NCBI GenBank assembly: GCA_015661075.1
Contig: JACVQJ010000012.1
Span: 1-56,062, forward strand
Length of the DNA stretch: 56,062 bases
Reading direction: 5' to 3'
From: Parachlamydiales bacterium
GTDB lineage: Bacteria > Chlamydiota > Chlamydiia > Chlamydiales > SM23-39
The position numbers were made by a program, and so were the translations under genes. This document shows, piece after piece, positions 34,947 to 43,960 of the stretch (its first letter is position 1; every line of letters starts with the position of its first letter). Below the pieces are notes generated by a model that was not told the origin of the DNA, did not search any database, and worked only from the letters and a program-made list of their open reading frames with translations.

Positions 34947-36476
34947 ATGAAGTACCTTGTTTTAGCCCGACGCTACCGCCCCCAGACCTTTTCCGATGTC
35001 ATCGGCCAGGAGGCGATCATCACAACTCTGAAAAACGCCTTGCGTTTCGAAAGAGTCGCCCACGCCTATCTGTTCTGCGGCTCGCGCGGCATCGGCAAAA
35101 CGACCGTTGCGAGGCTGTTTGCCAAAGCATTGAATTGCCAGGCGCTCTCTACAGACCATGAGCCCTGTAATCAATGTCCATCCTGTCTCGAGATCCTCTC
35201 CGGGCAGTCGCTCGACGTCATAGAAATCGACGGTGCGTCCAACCGCGGCATCGACGATATCCGGCAGCTCAATGAAACGATCGGCTATGCGCCGAGCCAT
35301 GGCAAATACAAAATTTATATTATCGACGAAGTGCATATGCTCACCAAGGAGGCATTCAACGCTCTCCTAAAAACTCTGGAAGAGCCGCCTGAGCGCGCCA
35401 AGTTCTTTTTTGCGACAACCGAGCCGCACAAAGTTCTTCCTACGATTGTGAGCCGCTGCCAGCGCTTCGATTTGCAGCGCATTGCGCAGGCAGAGATCGC
35501 CCGCAAGCTCACGGCCATCGCGGCCGATCTGAAGCGCGAGGCGACAGCGGAAGCGATCCATCTCATCACGACATTCGCCGAAGGCTCTCTGCGGGACGCC
35601 GAGTCGCTGTTCGACCAGATCCTCTGCTTCACGGATGAACAAGTCCGGGCCGAGCATGTCCGAAATGTTTTGGGACTCGTGCCCGACGAACTGCTCTTCG
35701 AGCTGGACACTGCCTTCAGCGAGGGGCGCGCTGCCTTTGCCTTTGAAATGGTCGATCGTCTCTTTCAAATGGGCAAAGATTTGGGGCATTTCACCGAACA
35801 GCTCATCGGCCATTACCGGCGCCTGACTGTAGCCAAAACGATGGGAACAGCCTCTCTCCATCTGCCGGAGCCTCTTTTGTCGCATGTGATCGCCTCCACC
35901 AAACTCTACACGCCATCCCAGCTCTTTCATATCCTGGAAACGCTTCTTACGGGATTCGCTCAATTGCAGCGAAGCTCCATGCAGCGCGTCAGCCTCGAAT
36001 CGATCCTCTTACAGATTTTGCGCAGCAAAAACCGCATTCCCGTCGAAGTGCTGGTGCGGCGCCTCAGCGAACTCGAGCAAAAGCTGCTCGATCCGGCTGC
36101 GCCCGTTTCTCAGCCCATTCATATCCCCGCACCATCCTCGCTGCCGCTCGAGATAAAATCGGCTCCGACTTGCCATGAAGAAAAAATCCCGCAAATTAGT
36201 CCGGACAAAGACGCCAGACCGCAAATTCTAGCTACAAAAGCACCCGAGCCAATAATAGAGAATGCGTTGCCCGCCGCCCCTCCGCTTGAACCGCCGCTCG
36301 AAATGAAATCCGTTCCTTTCAATCCTCTTCTGACTCGCGTCGAAGAAAAAACCGCCAACGCACCGCAAATCAAACCGGAAAGAGCCGCCGCGCCCTCACC
36401 GGCCCATGAAGCGGGCCGCTACGAGACTCTTTTGCGCTTTGCCGCCGTCGAGCTCGAAGGCACAATAAAAAATTGA
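34947..36476 (+). CDS. dnaX: DNA polymerase III subunit gamma/tau (DnaX)
   Basis: The clamp-loader ATPase, 509 residues. The start MKYLVLARRYRPQTFSDVIGQ is the standard DnaX opening. The P-loop is GSRGIGKTTVAR near residue 45, the four zinc cysteines lie in the CxxxxxxxxCNQCPSC stretch near residues 65-80, the Walker B is IIDEVHML and the sensor/arginine-finger region is FFATTEPHKVLPTIVSRCQRF. Residues after about 370 form a Pro/Ala-rich tail. No obvious slippery A-run for a gamma frameshift was seen. Next comes ybaB, the same order as in C. trachomatis. Confidence 0.94.
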   Translation: MKYLVLARRYRPQTFSDVIGQEAIITTLKNALRFERVAHAYLFCGSRGIGKTTVARLFAKALNCQALSTDHEPCNQCPSCLEILSGQSLDVIEIDGASNRGIDDIRQLNETIGYAPSHGKYKIYIIDEVHMLTKEAFNALLKTLEEPPERAKFFFATTEPHKVLPTIVSRCQRFDLQRIAQAEIARKLTAIAADLKREATAEAIHLITTFAEGSLRDAESLFDQILCFTDEQVRAEHVRNVLGLVPDELLFELDTAFSEGRAAFAFEMVDRLFQMGKDLGHFTEQLIGHYRRLTVAKTMGTASLHLPEPLLSHVIASTKLYTPSQLFHILETLLTGFAQLQRSSMQRVSLESILLQILRSKNRIPVEVLVRRLSELEQKLLDPAAPVSQPIHIPAPSSLPLEIKSAPTCHEEKIPQISPDKDARPQILATKAPEPIIENALPAAPPLEPPLEMKSVPFNPLLTRVEEKTANAPQIKPERAAAPSPAHEAGRYETLLRFAAVELEGTIKN

Positions 36477-36617
36477 CAAACCGGGATACTAATCCCAAAC
36501 CATTATTCTTCAATAATTTGCAATAGCTCAATATAAACACAAAGTGGTACCAAATTATTGTTCAGTTCGAGTATAACTCTTGAACAGCAAATCTAATAGA
36601 TGGCACCCGGAGATAGT

Positions 36618-36908
36618 ATGGGCAGTGGATTTTCCAAAATGAAAAAACAGGCCAGAATGATGCAAGACCAGTTTGGCCAAATGCGCGAGAACCTTCAAAA
36701 AACAGTTGTAACAGGCAGCGCAGGCGCAGGCCTGGTCACCATTACTCTCGACGGAGAAAAATCGCTAAAAAAAATCGACATCAAGCCGGAGTGCGTGAAC
36801 CCGAATGACATCGAGGGGCTACAGGATCTGATCATCGCGGCATTTGAAGATGCTGCCAGTAAAGCTGAAAATTCATCATCGATGAAAATGCCGGGGCTTT
36901 CGTTTTAG
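36618..36908 (+). CDS. ybaB: Nucleoid-associated protein YbaB/EbfC
   Basis: A 96-residue DNA-binding protein. The start at 36618 is set by GGAG at 36609-36612; the ATG at 36600 lies before it. Family features are the Met/Gln-rich first helix (KMKKQARMMQDQFGQM), VTGSAGAGLVTITLDG and the DLIIAAFEDAASKA helix. YbaB/EbfC dimers bind DNA and in Chlamydia act as a nucleoid protein. The 141-bp gap after dnaX contains a small GGGATACTAATCCC hairpin and an imperfect TGTTCA...TGAACA repeat, so it may have its own promoter. Confidence 0.92.
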   Translation: MGSGFSKMKKQARMMQDQFGQMRENLQKTVVTGSAGAGLVTITLDGEKSLKKIDIKPECVNPNDIEGLQDLIIAAFEDAASKAENSSSMKMPGLSF

Positions 36909-37014
36909 ACGAGCGCTGCTTAGCGGGGCCTTTTTTATAATTTAGCAACTGTCAAATCTTTTTCATCAAAAGACGCTGTCTTCTCAACCTCTGCACTCTG
37001 TGGTAATATTTTTT

Positions 37015-38790
37015 TTACCCGTTGAGGGAAGAAATTCTTTCTTCCAGAAAATGTTTCAGATCATCTGCGCAATAATACTCCAGCGCCTGTTCGGCGAGCT
37101 GGCAGGCGTCGAGAATACGCCATTTGCGGATGATATGCTTGACAAGGGGAATGTTGCGCGAAGCGACGGAAAATTCTCGGATGCCAAGGCCGAGCAATAG
37201 AGGGATCATTACCGGATCGGCGGCGCTCTCGCCGCAGAGCAGCAGCGGCTTTTTGAACCGGCTGGAAGAGGCAATGATCATCCGAATGAGGCGCAGAATG
37301 CTCGGATGGGCGGGGCTGTAGATATTCGAAGTGAGAATATTATTCCGGTCGGCCGCCAATACATATTGGACCAGATCATTCGTGCCAACGGAGAGAAAAT
37401 CGGCCTCTTTGGCCAGTGCATCGCACAATAGAGCGCTGGACGGCACTTCGATCATGCATCCGATCGGAATCGAGCGCGCCACCTTCATCCCCTTGCGCCG
37501 CATCTCGGATGAGATCTTGGCGACGCGCGCACGGACTTGTCTCAGTTCGGAAACATCCGAGACCATCGGAATCAAAATATGCACATCGCCATATTGGCTG
37601 GCGCGAAGACAGGCGCGCAGCTGTGCATCGAGAAGCTGGGGAAAGCGGAGCATAAAGCGGATCGCGCGGCATCCGAGCGCCGGGTTGGGTTCGTTGCCGA
37701 GCGCCGCAAAATAATGGGCGTCCGGGCTGGCGGGCTCGAAGTCGAACTTTTTATCGCCACCGACATCATAGATGCGGATGACCAGCGGCCGGCCCTCCAG
37801 GCGCTGCGCCATCTTCCGATAGATCGCCGTCTGCTCATCTTCTGTCGGAAAGCGCTTGCGGGAAAACAGAAGGTATTCAGTGCGCATCAATCCCACTCCG
37901 GACGCGCCATGGCGGATCGCAAAATCGATCTCGCGCAGCTCTTCCAAATTGGCGAAAATACGAACCTGATACCCGTCGATCGTTTCACCCTTTAAATGAG
38001 TCGCGCTCTGCATCAGGCGGAAATTCTGCAGCTGTCCCTTTTTGAGACTCTGATATTTTTTTAGAGTTTGCGAAGTGGGGTTGACGATAACAATCCCCTG
38101 CGTTCCATCGACGATCACCATTCCCGCGTCGAATCGCCTGAATAGCTTGATATCGACGTGAGCCACATAAGGAATCCCCTTGGCGCGGGCAATAATGGCG
38201 GCGTGGGAGGTAATACCCCCCGACGCCGTGACAAACGCCCCGATTTGCCCCGCGCTCGCTTCAACTGTATCGGATGGAACCAGATCGTGAGCTAAAACAA
38301 TCGAATTGGTAGGAACAGAGCAAAGGCGCATCGATTGAACGGGGCGCAAATGACCAAGAACCCGCCTTGAAACATCGATAATATCCCGCACTCTTTCCTG
38401 GAAATAGCCATCCTTGATGTTGCGAAAGCGCTTTTTATACTCATCAATGACGCCCAAAACGATCGACTCTGAATTTTTGCAGATCGCCCGGATCTTATCC
38501 TCCATGACAGATGTCATCAAAGGATCTTGCAGCATTTCAAGATGAGTCCCTAAAATATTCACAATTTCCGGAGGACCGTCGTTCAATGAGAGGTGCTGCA
38601 ATCGTTCGACATCCTGACGGCTGAGATGCAGTGCCTGCCGATAGCGCTCCACTTCGGATTCAATGCAGTGTTTAGAAACGTTCGTTTCAGGAATATTGTC
38701 GTCGGTATTAGAAAAAAATAAAGGCAGTCCGATGCCAATCCCACGACTGATGGGAAGGCCCCGAAGGACAATTTCCTCATTTTTTTCCAT
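37015..38790 (-). CDS. ptsI: PTS enzyme I (phosphoenolpyruvate-protein phosphotransferase)
   Basis: Enzyme I takes phosphate from PEP and passes it to HPr. The 591-residue protein has the phosphohistidine site GGITSHAAIIARA near residue 190, the PEP-binding LMRTEYLLFSRKR and the C-terminal catalytic Cys in LLCGESAADP. The ATG at 38790 overlaps the ptsH stop by one base (TGATG); the GTG one codon earlier is less likely. It is the last gene of a SUKH-hprK-ptsH-ptsI unit. No EII sugar permease is nearby, which suits a regulatory phosphorelay. Confidence 0.94.
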   Translation of the reverse strand: MEKNEEIVLRGLPISRGIGIGLPLFFSNTDDNIPETNVSKHCIESEVERYRQALHLSRQDVERLQHLSLNDGPPEIVNILGTHLEMLQDPLMTSVMEDKIRAICKNSESIVLGVIDEYKKRFRNIKDGYFQERVRDIIDVSRRVLGHLRPVQSMRLCSVPTNSIVLAHDLVPSDTVEASAGQIGAFVTASGGITSHAAIIARAKGIPYVAHVDIKLFRRFDAGMVIVDGTQGIVIVNPTSQTLKKYQSLKKGQLQNFRLMQSATHLKGETIDGYQVRIFANLEELREIDFAIRHGASGVGLMRTEYLLFSRKRFPTEDEQTAIYRKMAQRLEGRPLVIRIYDVGGDKKFDFEPASPDAHYFAALGNEPNPALGCRAIRFMLRFPQLLDAQLRACLRASQYGDVHILIPMVSDVSELRQVRARVAKISSEMRRKGMKVARSIPIGCMIEVPSSALLCDALAKEADFLSVGTNDLVQYVLAADRNNILTSNIYSPAHPSILRLIRMIIASSSRFKKPLLLCGESAADPVMIPLLLGLGIREFSVASRNIPLVKHIIRKWRILDACQLAEQALEYYCADDLKHFLEERISSLNG

Positions 38791-39065
38791 CACTTTTCCC
38801 CGAACTGCTCCTCAAAAGCGCGCACCATTATTCTCATGGCCGCCTCAGCATCTTCTCCCTCAACCGAGACCACAATCTGAGAGTTTTTTCTGGCTGCCAA
38901 CATCAATATACTCATGATGCTGCGCGCATTGATCGTCTCGCTTTTATAAGTAAAATAAACGGACGATTTCAATGGCTGAAGCATCTTGACGATGGCAGCA
39001 GCCGGTCGGGTGTGCAAACCCAACTGGTTTTTTACTTTTACCTTACACGTCAATTTAACAGCCAT
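38790..39065 (-). CDS. ptsH: HPr phosphocarrier protein
   Basis: A 91-residue HPr. The enzyme-I target histidine is in LGLHTRPAA near residue 18, and the regulatory serine lies in NARSIMSILML near residue 49, the site of HPr kinase. Both are kept, so this protein can serve PTS phosphotransfer and kinase control. It lies between hprK (39 bp upstream) and ptsI (overlapping). Confidence 0.94.
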   Translation of the reverse strand: MAVKLTCKVKVKNQLGLHTRPAAAIVKMLQPLKSSVYFTYKSETINARSIMSILMLAARKNSQIVVSVEGEDAEAAMRIMVRAFEEQFGEK

Positions 39066-39104
39066 TATTTATTGCCTTTTATACACACACATTCGTTGTG
39101 TATA

Positions 39105-40046
39105 TCATTTGATTGTCCTTTTCCGCTGTTTCTGGGCGATCGTGTCGAGCAATTTCGCATTGAATTCCTTGGCCGAGTTGTAGCCCATATCTTTTAATCG
39201 ATGATTCAATGCGATCGTCTCCACAAGCAAAACCACATCTCTACCGGGTTTGACCGGCAGTACATGGTATGGAACGCTCGAGCCGAGAATATCGATGAAT
39301 TTTTCATCCAGCCCTACGCGGTCATAAAAATGCTGGTCATCCCATTCTTCCAACTTGATCACGATATCGAGCTGTTTGTCCGGGCGCACACAGACAGCGC
39401 CATATAAATGGGCCACATTGATGATTCCAATCCCGCGAATCTCCATCAAATGCCTTGTAAGCTCCGGCCCCGATCCGATCAGATGATTTTCCTTTTTCTT
39501 GAGGCGGACGACGTCGTCGGAAACGAATCGGTGTCCCCGTTCGATCAACCCTAAAGCCGCTTCACTTTTACCAACAGATGACTCCCCCTGAATGAGCACA
39601 CCGACGCCAAACAATTCGACCAGCGTTCCGTGGAGAGTGATGCCAGGAGAAAATTCCTCGAGCAAAAGAAATGTGATGCGGCTGAGCAGGCTGGTGGCCG
39701 TCGATTTGGCTCGAAACAGCGGAATGGATTTGCCTTCACATATCTGAAGAAGTTCTTTCGGCGGACGAAAATGAGTGACGATAACGGCCGGCGTAGACGG
39801 AGTTAAAATCGATTGCAGCCGCTCAAATCGCACTTTTTCGTCGAGCTGGCGCAGATAATCAATCTCGTTTCTGCCAAAAATCAGCAAACGGGCACTAGCA
39901 AATTTCTTCAAAAAGCCAGCCAGACTCAAGCCCGGGCGATGAACTTCCGCCTTCTGAATACGCCGGGACAATCCCTTGCGGCCGGCGATAATCTCAAGGC
40001 CGAGATCCTTTCCATGCTGCTCGTAAAGGTTCTGCACCAGATACAT
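39105..40046 (-). CDS. hprK: HPr kinase/phosphorylase
   Basis: A 313-residue bifunctional enzyme that phosphorylates and dephosphorylates HPr on serine. The P-loop is GESSVGKSEAALGL near residue 152, followed by RGHRFVSDDVV and the signature MEIRGIGIINVAHLYG near residue 200. The N-terminal half (residues 1-125) is the usual substrate-binding-like domain. It lies next to its substrate gene ptsH, downstream of a SUKH-domain gene 8 bp away. In Chlamydiota HprK is thought to regulate carbon use without classical sugar PTS. Confidence 0.93.
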   Translation of the reverse strand: MYLVQNLYEQHGKDLGLEIIAGRKGLSRRIQKAEVHRPGLSLAGFLKKFASARLLIFGRNEIDYLRQLDEKVRFERLQSILTPSTPAVIVTHFRPPKELLQICEGKSIPLFRAKSTATSLLSRITFLLLEEFSPGITLHGTLVELFGVGVLIQGESSVGKSEAALGLIERGHRFVSDDVVRLKKKENHLIGSGPELTRHLMEIRGIGIINVAHLYGAVCVRPDKQLDIVIKLEEWDDQHFYDRVGLDEKFIDILGSSVPYHVLPVKPGRDVVLLVETIALNHRLKDMGYNSAKEFNAKLLDTIAQKQRKRTIK

Positions 40047-40054
40047 GAGCCGCC

Positions 40055-40855
40055 TTAATCTATGCTATTCCCTTCTAAATAGAAGGAAAGCCAGTCTAGA
40101 AACGTGGGAAAAGCAAAATGATCGGCCCACCTTTTCCGATCCGCATAATCGGATATTGTATAATCTATACCGGATAAATATACATTGCCCATTTCATTTC
40201 CTGGATACCATTCGTTAAAAAAGCATTGATACGAACCCAAACCATAAGATTCATAAAATGGAATTAATGCGCAGGGATCAATTGACACGTTGCCGGCTCT
40301 CAACGGGCGCTCGGCATCAAGATACTGATCCATCAACCGCTGTTTTGCATCCACGACCCGATCCACACTCAACAATCCAAGCTCGGACAGTTTTCCAAAC
40401 CCATTATGAATGCGTAAAAAAGCGAGGTAATCGCGGGGAAACGGAGTCGCAACCCTGCTTTTTAATTCGTCGATTGCTGATTCATTGCAAGGAGGCAGAC
40501 CGCGGAAAAAACTTCGGTTGTCTTTCAAACTATAGACCATTTCGACCGACCACGGCCCTTGTTTTTGGGACTGGGTCAAAACAACCGTGATATCTTCGAT
40601 TTTTCTGAAAAAATCCTCTAAGAAAAGATGAAATGATGGATGGTAGGGAAGAAGATTAAGCCAAAAGTCGCGGACAAATTCAATGCGGTCTTCCGCCGGA
40701 AGATGGCACAACTCAAACCATCCGCGAGGAAGACGGCTGCATTTTGCACTGGCTTCCTCCCAGCTCTGTTGGTCAACAGTTAGAAAAAGTGCAGAGCTGA
40801 AAAGGCCCTCTTCTTTTCCTTCGGTTCGATAAAAATCGCGCACCAACGTATTCAT
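40055..40855 (-). CDS. SMI1/KNR4 (SUKH) domain protein
   Basis: A 266-residue cytoplasmic protein. Residues about 130-255 carry a SUKH fold: FPRDYLAFLRIHNGFGKLSE, a central YESYGLGSYQCFF and the late FAFPTFLDWLSFYLE. The N-terminal 125 residues are not recognised. SUKH proteins are often toxin-immunity factors but also bind partners in signalling. No toxin is visible beside it, and its place 8 bp before hprK suggests a housekeeping or regulatory role. It is the first gene of the hprK-ptsHI unit. The 225-bp gap upstream is shared with the divergent ndh. Confidence 0.8.
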   Translation of the reverse strand: MNTLVRDFYRTEGKEEGLFSSALFLTVDQQSWEEASAKCSRLPRGWFELCHLPAEDRIEFVRDFWLNLLPYHPSFHLFLEDFFRKIEDITVVLTQSQKQGPWSVEMVYSLKDNRSFFRGLPPCNESAIDELKSRVATPFPRDYLAFLRIHNGFGKLSELGLLSVDRVVDAKQRLMDQYLDAERPLRAGNVSIDPCALIPFYESYGLGSYQCFFNEWYPGNEMGNVYLSGIDYTISDYADRKRWADHFAFPTFLDWLSFYLEGNSID

Positions 40856-41050
40856 TTGACTCGCAAACTGCTCTAAATAAAAACCTTCCTAAAACACTCC
40901 GTTTATGATTATTTTTATAAAGATGCACCACAACGAGCTGACATCTCCGTGTACATTTTGACATTGTACTGAAATAATTAAAATGCTTTTTTTACGTTTA
41001 TTCTTTCTTAACGTTGAAAAAAAATCATCGGATCGTGAAAAGTCTCGTGG

Positions 41051-41056
41051 TATAAT
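41051..41056 (+). promoter_or_regulatory. -10 box of ndh
   Basis: A perfect TATAAT preceded by TGG (extended -10-like). No good -35 at normal spacing was found. The leader then carries TAAGGAG at 41067-41073, seven bases before the GTG start. Confidence 0.5.
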
Positions 41057-41080
41057 CGCATCTACCTAAGGAGACGTTTT

Positions 41081-42373
41081 GTGGCAGCGACAAAAGTCAT
41101 CATTCTAGGCGGAGGGTTTGCCGGACTGAGCGCAGCAAAGGTTCTCGGGAAATCCACGTTCGACGTATGGCTGATCGATCGAGCCAACCACCACCTTTTC
41201 CAACCGCTGCTCTATGAAGTCGCCACGGCCGCACTATCTCCTGCGGATATCGCCACGCCGATCCGTGAAATTTTGTCGAAATACAAAAACATCAATGTGT
41301 TGATGGGCGAGGTGATTTCCATCGACAAAGAAAACCGCATCATTGCTCTTCGCAACGGCGAAAAGATCGGATACGACTTTTTGATCATCGCTCTTGGCGC
41401 GCGCCATTCCTATTTCGGCCAGAACGAATGGGAAAAAAATGCACCCGGACTCAAAACTCTCGCAGATGCTTTGAAGATCCGCGAAAAAATTCTGATCTCA
41501 TTTGAAAAAGCGGAACGATGCGGCAATCAATCACTCGCGCTGCAATATCTCAATTTTGTCATCGTCGGCGGCGGCCCGACCGGCGTCGAAATGGCAGGCG
41601 CTATCGCAGAAATCGCAACGAATAGCCTAATTCAAAATTTTCGGCATATCGATCCGTCCCAGGCGAAAATTTTTCTCATTGAAGGTCTGCCGATAATTCT
41701 TTCTTCTTTTCCCGAAGAGCTCTCGCAAAAAGCGCAGCGATATCTCGAAAAAATGGGCGTTCAAGTAATGACGAATCGCCGCGTGAGCGACATAACCGAT
41801 CAGGGAGTTTCCATCGGCGATCCATTGAAGAACTCCTTCCTAAAGGAAGGAGATTCTTCGAGCAAGCTGTTCATCCCCAGCCAAAACATTATCTGGGCTG
41901 CTGGCGATCAGGCATCTCCTATTTTAAAAACTTTGAGCACGCCGCTGGACCGCCGGGGCCGCGTCCTCGTCGATCCCGACCTAAGCATTCCCCATCACCC
42001 GGAAATCTTTGTGATCGGCGATGCGGCCAGCCGTCAATTACCAGCCACGGCAGCCGTGGCCAACCAACAGGGGCGATATGTTGGTAAACTCCTGCTGAGC
42101 CATCAAAAAAAAACCGAGCGCGCGCCATTCCGGTACCTGGACATAGGCATGCTCGCCGCGATCGGCAAAACAAAAGCGATCGGATCGTATAAAAATTTCC
42201 GGTTCAGCGGCTTTTTCGCGTGGATGATCTGGGGCTTTGTGCATGTCGCGTATCTCGAGGGCTTCCGCAACCGTCTTTCCGTATTGATGCAATGGTTTTT
42301 TTCATTTTTCACCGGCCAGCGCGACGCTCGTCTGATCTATCGATCGATCGACGAAGAGCTTCCTAAACGATGA
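41081..42373 (+). CDS. ndh: Type II NADH dehydrogenase (NDH-2)
   Basis: A 430-residue single-subunit flavoprotein that passes electrons from NADH to quinone without pumping. It has an FAD loop (ILGGGFAGLSAAKVL), an NADH loop (VIVGGGPTGVEMAGAIAE near residue 165), IWAAGDQASPIL, the second FAD motif EIFVIGDAA and a C-terminal amphipathic anchor (YLEGFRNRLSVLMQWFF). The start is GTG with an AAGGAG site. Between GVSIGD and FIPSQNIIWAAG there are about 15 extra residues (PLKNSFLKEGDSSSKL) encoded by a PE-B remnant at 41825-41872, in a loop where the family normally has few residues. Core motifs are unaffected. Confidence 0.92.
   Translation: MAATKVIILGGGFAGLSAAKVLGKSTFDVWLIDRANHHLFQPLLYEVATAALSPADIATPIREILSKYKNINVLMGEVISIDKENRIIALRNGEKIGYDFLIIALGARHSYFGQNEWEKNAPGLKTLADALKIREKILISFEKAERCGNQSLALQYLNFVIVGGGPTGVEMAGAIAEIATNSLIQNFRHIDPSQAKIFLIEGLPIILSSFPEELSQKAQRYLEKMGVQVMTNRRVSDITDQGVSIGDPLKNSFLKEGDSSSKLFIPSQNIIWAAGDQASPILKTLSTPLDRRGRVLVDPDLSIPHHPEIFVIGDAASRQLPATAAVANQQGRYVGKLLLSHQKKTERAPFRYLDIGMLAAIGKTKAIGSYKNFRFSGFFAWMIWGFVHVAYLEGFRNRLSVLMQWFFSFFTGQRDARLIYRSIDEELPKR
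41825..41872 (+). repeat. PE-B deletion derivative inserted in the ndh coding sequence
   Basis: GAAGAACTCCTTCCTAAAGG... ...TTCGAGCAAGCTGTTC. The first 35 bases match one end of the PE-B copy at 12551-12680 (reverse complement) with two mismatches. The last 17 match its other end (CTTCGAGCAAGCTGTTC). The middle is missing, as if removed between the two TTCGA direct repeats. The in-frame length keeps ndh open. Confidence 0.75.
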
Positions 42374-43839
42374 AGAATATTCATCGCGCTTTTTGGCAAG
42401 AGCATCCGGCCATGGGTTTTGGCATCAGTGCTCTTCTCGGCGCTCTTCTTTTCTTTTATGGCGCCATCGTCCCCGCGATAATATGGATCCTGTATCTTTT
42501 ATTCCTTTTTCCAGCAAAAGCCCTGGTTCACGCGTTCATTATATGCCTGATCGCCACTCAGTCCTATCTGCTATATTCAAATCGCCCCTCTCCCGGCCCG
42601 GGGCGGGCCGTTTTTTCCATTCATAGCGTCCAGCTCCATGCATCCCCCTTTCAAAAAGGCTGGCTCTACCGCGGCACTCTAACGGCTTTTCAATCGGACA
42701 ATCAACAATGGCGAATCCACCTTCCCTGCAGTCTCGCGTATTACGGCAAAGCCGTGGACCGCCCCCGAGCTGATGCGGACTATGTGCTGACGGGACAGCT
42801 GCGGCAACGCAGTTCATTCGATTTCACATTCAAAGCAAATTCCTGGGAAAAAATTCCTTCGACCTGGAGCCTGGCTGAATGGAGATACAGCGCCAAGCAG
42901 CATATTCACAGGGTACTCACTCAACATATCCACGATCCACGCACCGTGGCTTTTCTCGCCGCTCTCTTTACCGGCGATATCGAAAACAGGATGCTGCAAT
43001 TCGAATTCGGCCGCATCGGCCTGCAGTATCTGCTGGTCATCTCGGGCTTTCATTTCGCCATATTGATGGCATTCGTTACTTTCGTCTTGCGATCGATCCT
43101 GCCGTCCAGGATCAAGCTTTGGGTATTGCTTTCGATCATCTGCCTTTATTATCTTTTTGTCGGCAATTCGCCGCCGGTGCAGCGCAGTTTTTTCGCCGCC
43201 GCCATATTTCTAGCGGGCCAGCTTCTAAATCGGCGCGCATCCGGCCTCAATATTCTGGGGGCCTGTCTTCTCATCGAAACCGCCATCGACCCGATCATCG
43301 CCATGAGCGTGGGGTTCCAGCTGAGCTTTTTGAGCTGTTTCGGTATTTTTCTGTTTCATCAACCTTTGCGCCGCTTCCTGTCTATTTTTTTCCCCATGCG
43401 AAGGTTCCATGAGACGGTTAAACTCCCACCCTTGGCCCAATGCGCCTATATCCTCACATCATTTTTTCATCGCGCCCTCTGCCTCACCTTGGCCGTCAAT
43501 CTCGCCCTATGGCCCCTTCTTCTGGCCCATTTCCACCGATTTCCCTGGCTGAGCCTCGTATATAATCTCTTTACCCCCGGGTGGACCGCTCTGTCCTTGT
43601 TCCTGCTGCTCCTGGCTCTGACGGTCTATGCCGCCATTCCCGTACTGGGCCTACCCCTGTTTCAGCTCGCCCATCTTGTTTCCAAAAATCTTCTTGATCT
43701 CATTGCGAATCCACCCACACTGATGGACTACGGCATCTCGAGTCCTTTTCCCGGATGGGCCCTGGCGCCCTACATTATTTTTCTTTTATTTGCTGGAATC
43801 CACCTGAAGCCATTGACTAATTTAGATTCTTTGAAGTAA
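42370..43839 (+). CDS. comEC: ComEC/Rec2-family DNA uptake channel protein
   Basis: A 489-residue polytopic membrane protein. It has two to three N-terminal membrane segments, an OB-like region, and the ComEC competence core: FLAALFTGD near residue 200, GLQYLLVISGFHFAILMAF, GNSPPVQRSFFAAAIFL and MSVGFQLSFLSCFGIF. This family forms the inner-membrane pore for single-stranded DNA uptake. The protein ends after the membrane domain; the C-terminal metallo-beta-lactamase domain of long ComEC proteins is absent. Its ATG overlaps the ndh stop. C. trachomatis also has a ComEC gene near ptsH (from memory). Confidence 0.87.
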   Translation: MKNIHRAFWQEHPAMGFGISALLGALLFFYGAIVPAIIWILYLLFLFPAKALVHAFIICLIATQSYLLYSNRPSPGPGRAVFSIHSVQLHASPFQKGWLYRGTLTAFQSDNQQWRIHLPCSLAYYGKAVDRPRADADYVLTGQLRQRSSFDFTFKANSWEKIPSTWSLAEWRYSAKQHIHRVLTQHIHDPRTVAFLAALFTGDIENRMLQFEFGRIGLQYLLVISGFHFAILMAFVTFVLRSILPSRIKLWVLLSIICLYYLFVGNSPPVQRSFFAAAIFLAGQLLNRRASGLNILGACLLIETAIDPIIAMSVGFQLSFLSCFGIFLFHQPLRRFLSIFFPMRRFHETVKLPPLAQCAYILTSFFHRALCLTLAVNLALWPLLLAHFHRFPWLSLVYNLFTPGWTALSLFLLLLALTVYAAIPVLGLPLFQLAHLVSKNLLDLIANPPTLMDYGISSPFPGWALAPYIIFLLFAGIHLKPLTNLDSLK

Positions 43840-43860
43840 AAATGATGGGTTTTGTAGTAT
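43831..43860 (+). promoter_or_regulatory. Promoter of tRNA-His
   Basis: TTGAAG at 43831-43836 and TAGTAT at 43855-43860 have an 18-bp spacer, with the predicted start about eight bases before the tRNA. The -35 overlaps the end of comEC. Confidence 0.5.
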
Positions 43861-43874
43861 ATCTTCCACCGAAT

Positions 43875-43949
43875 GGCGATCGTAGCTCAGTTGGTTAGAG
43901 CGTTGGATTGTGGATCCAAAAGTCGCGGGTTCAAATCCCGTCGATCGCC
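43875..43949 (+). tRNA. tRNA-His (GTG)
   Basis: A complete cloverleaf with an encoded extra G at position -1 opposite C73, the tRNA-His identity element. The acceptor is GCGATCG / CGATCGC. The anticodon stem TTGGA / TCCAA holds loop TTGTGGA with anticodon GTG. The T-arm GCGGG TTCAAAT CCCGT is normal. CCA is not encoded. It lies 35 bp after comEC and 11 bp from the end of the convergent AAA/PD-(D/E)XK gene. Confidence 0.96.
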
Positions 43950-43960
43950 CTCTTTTCCCA

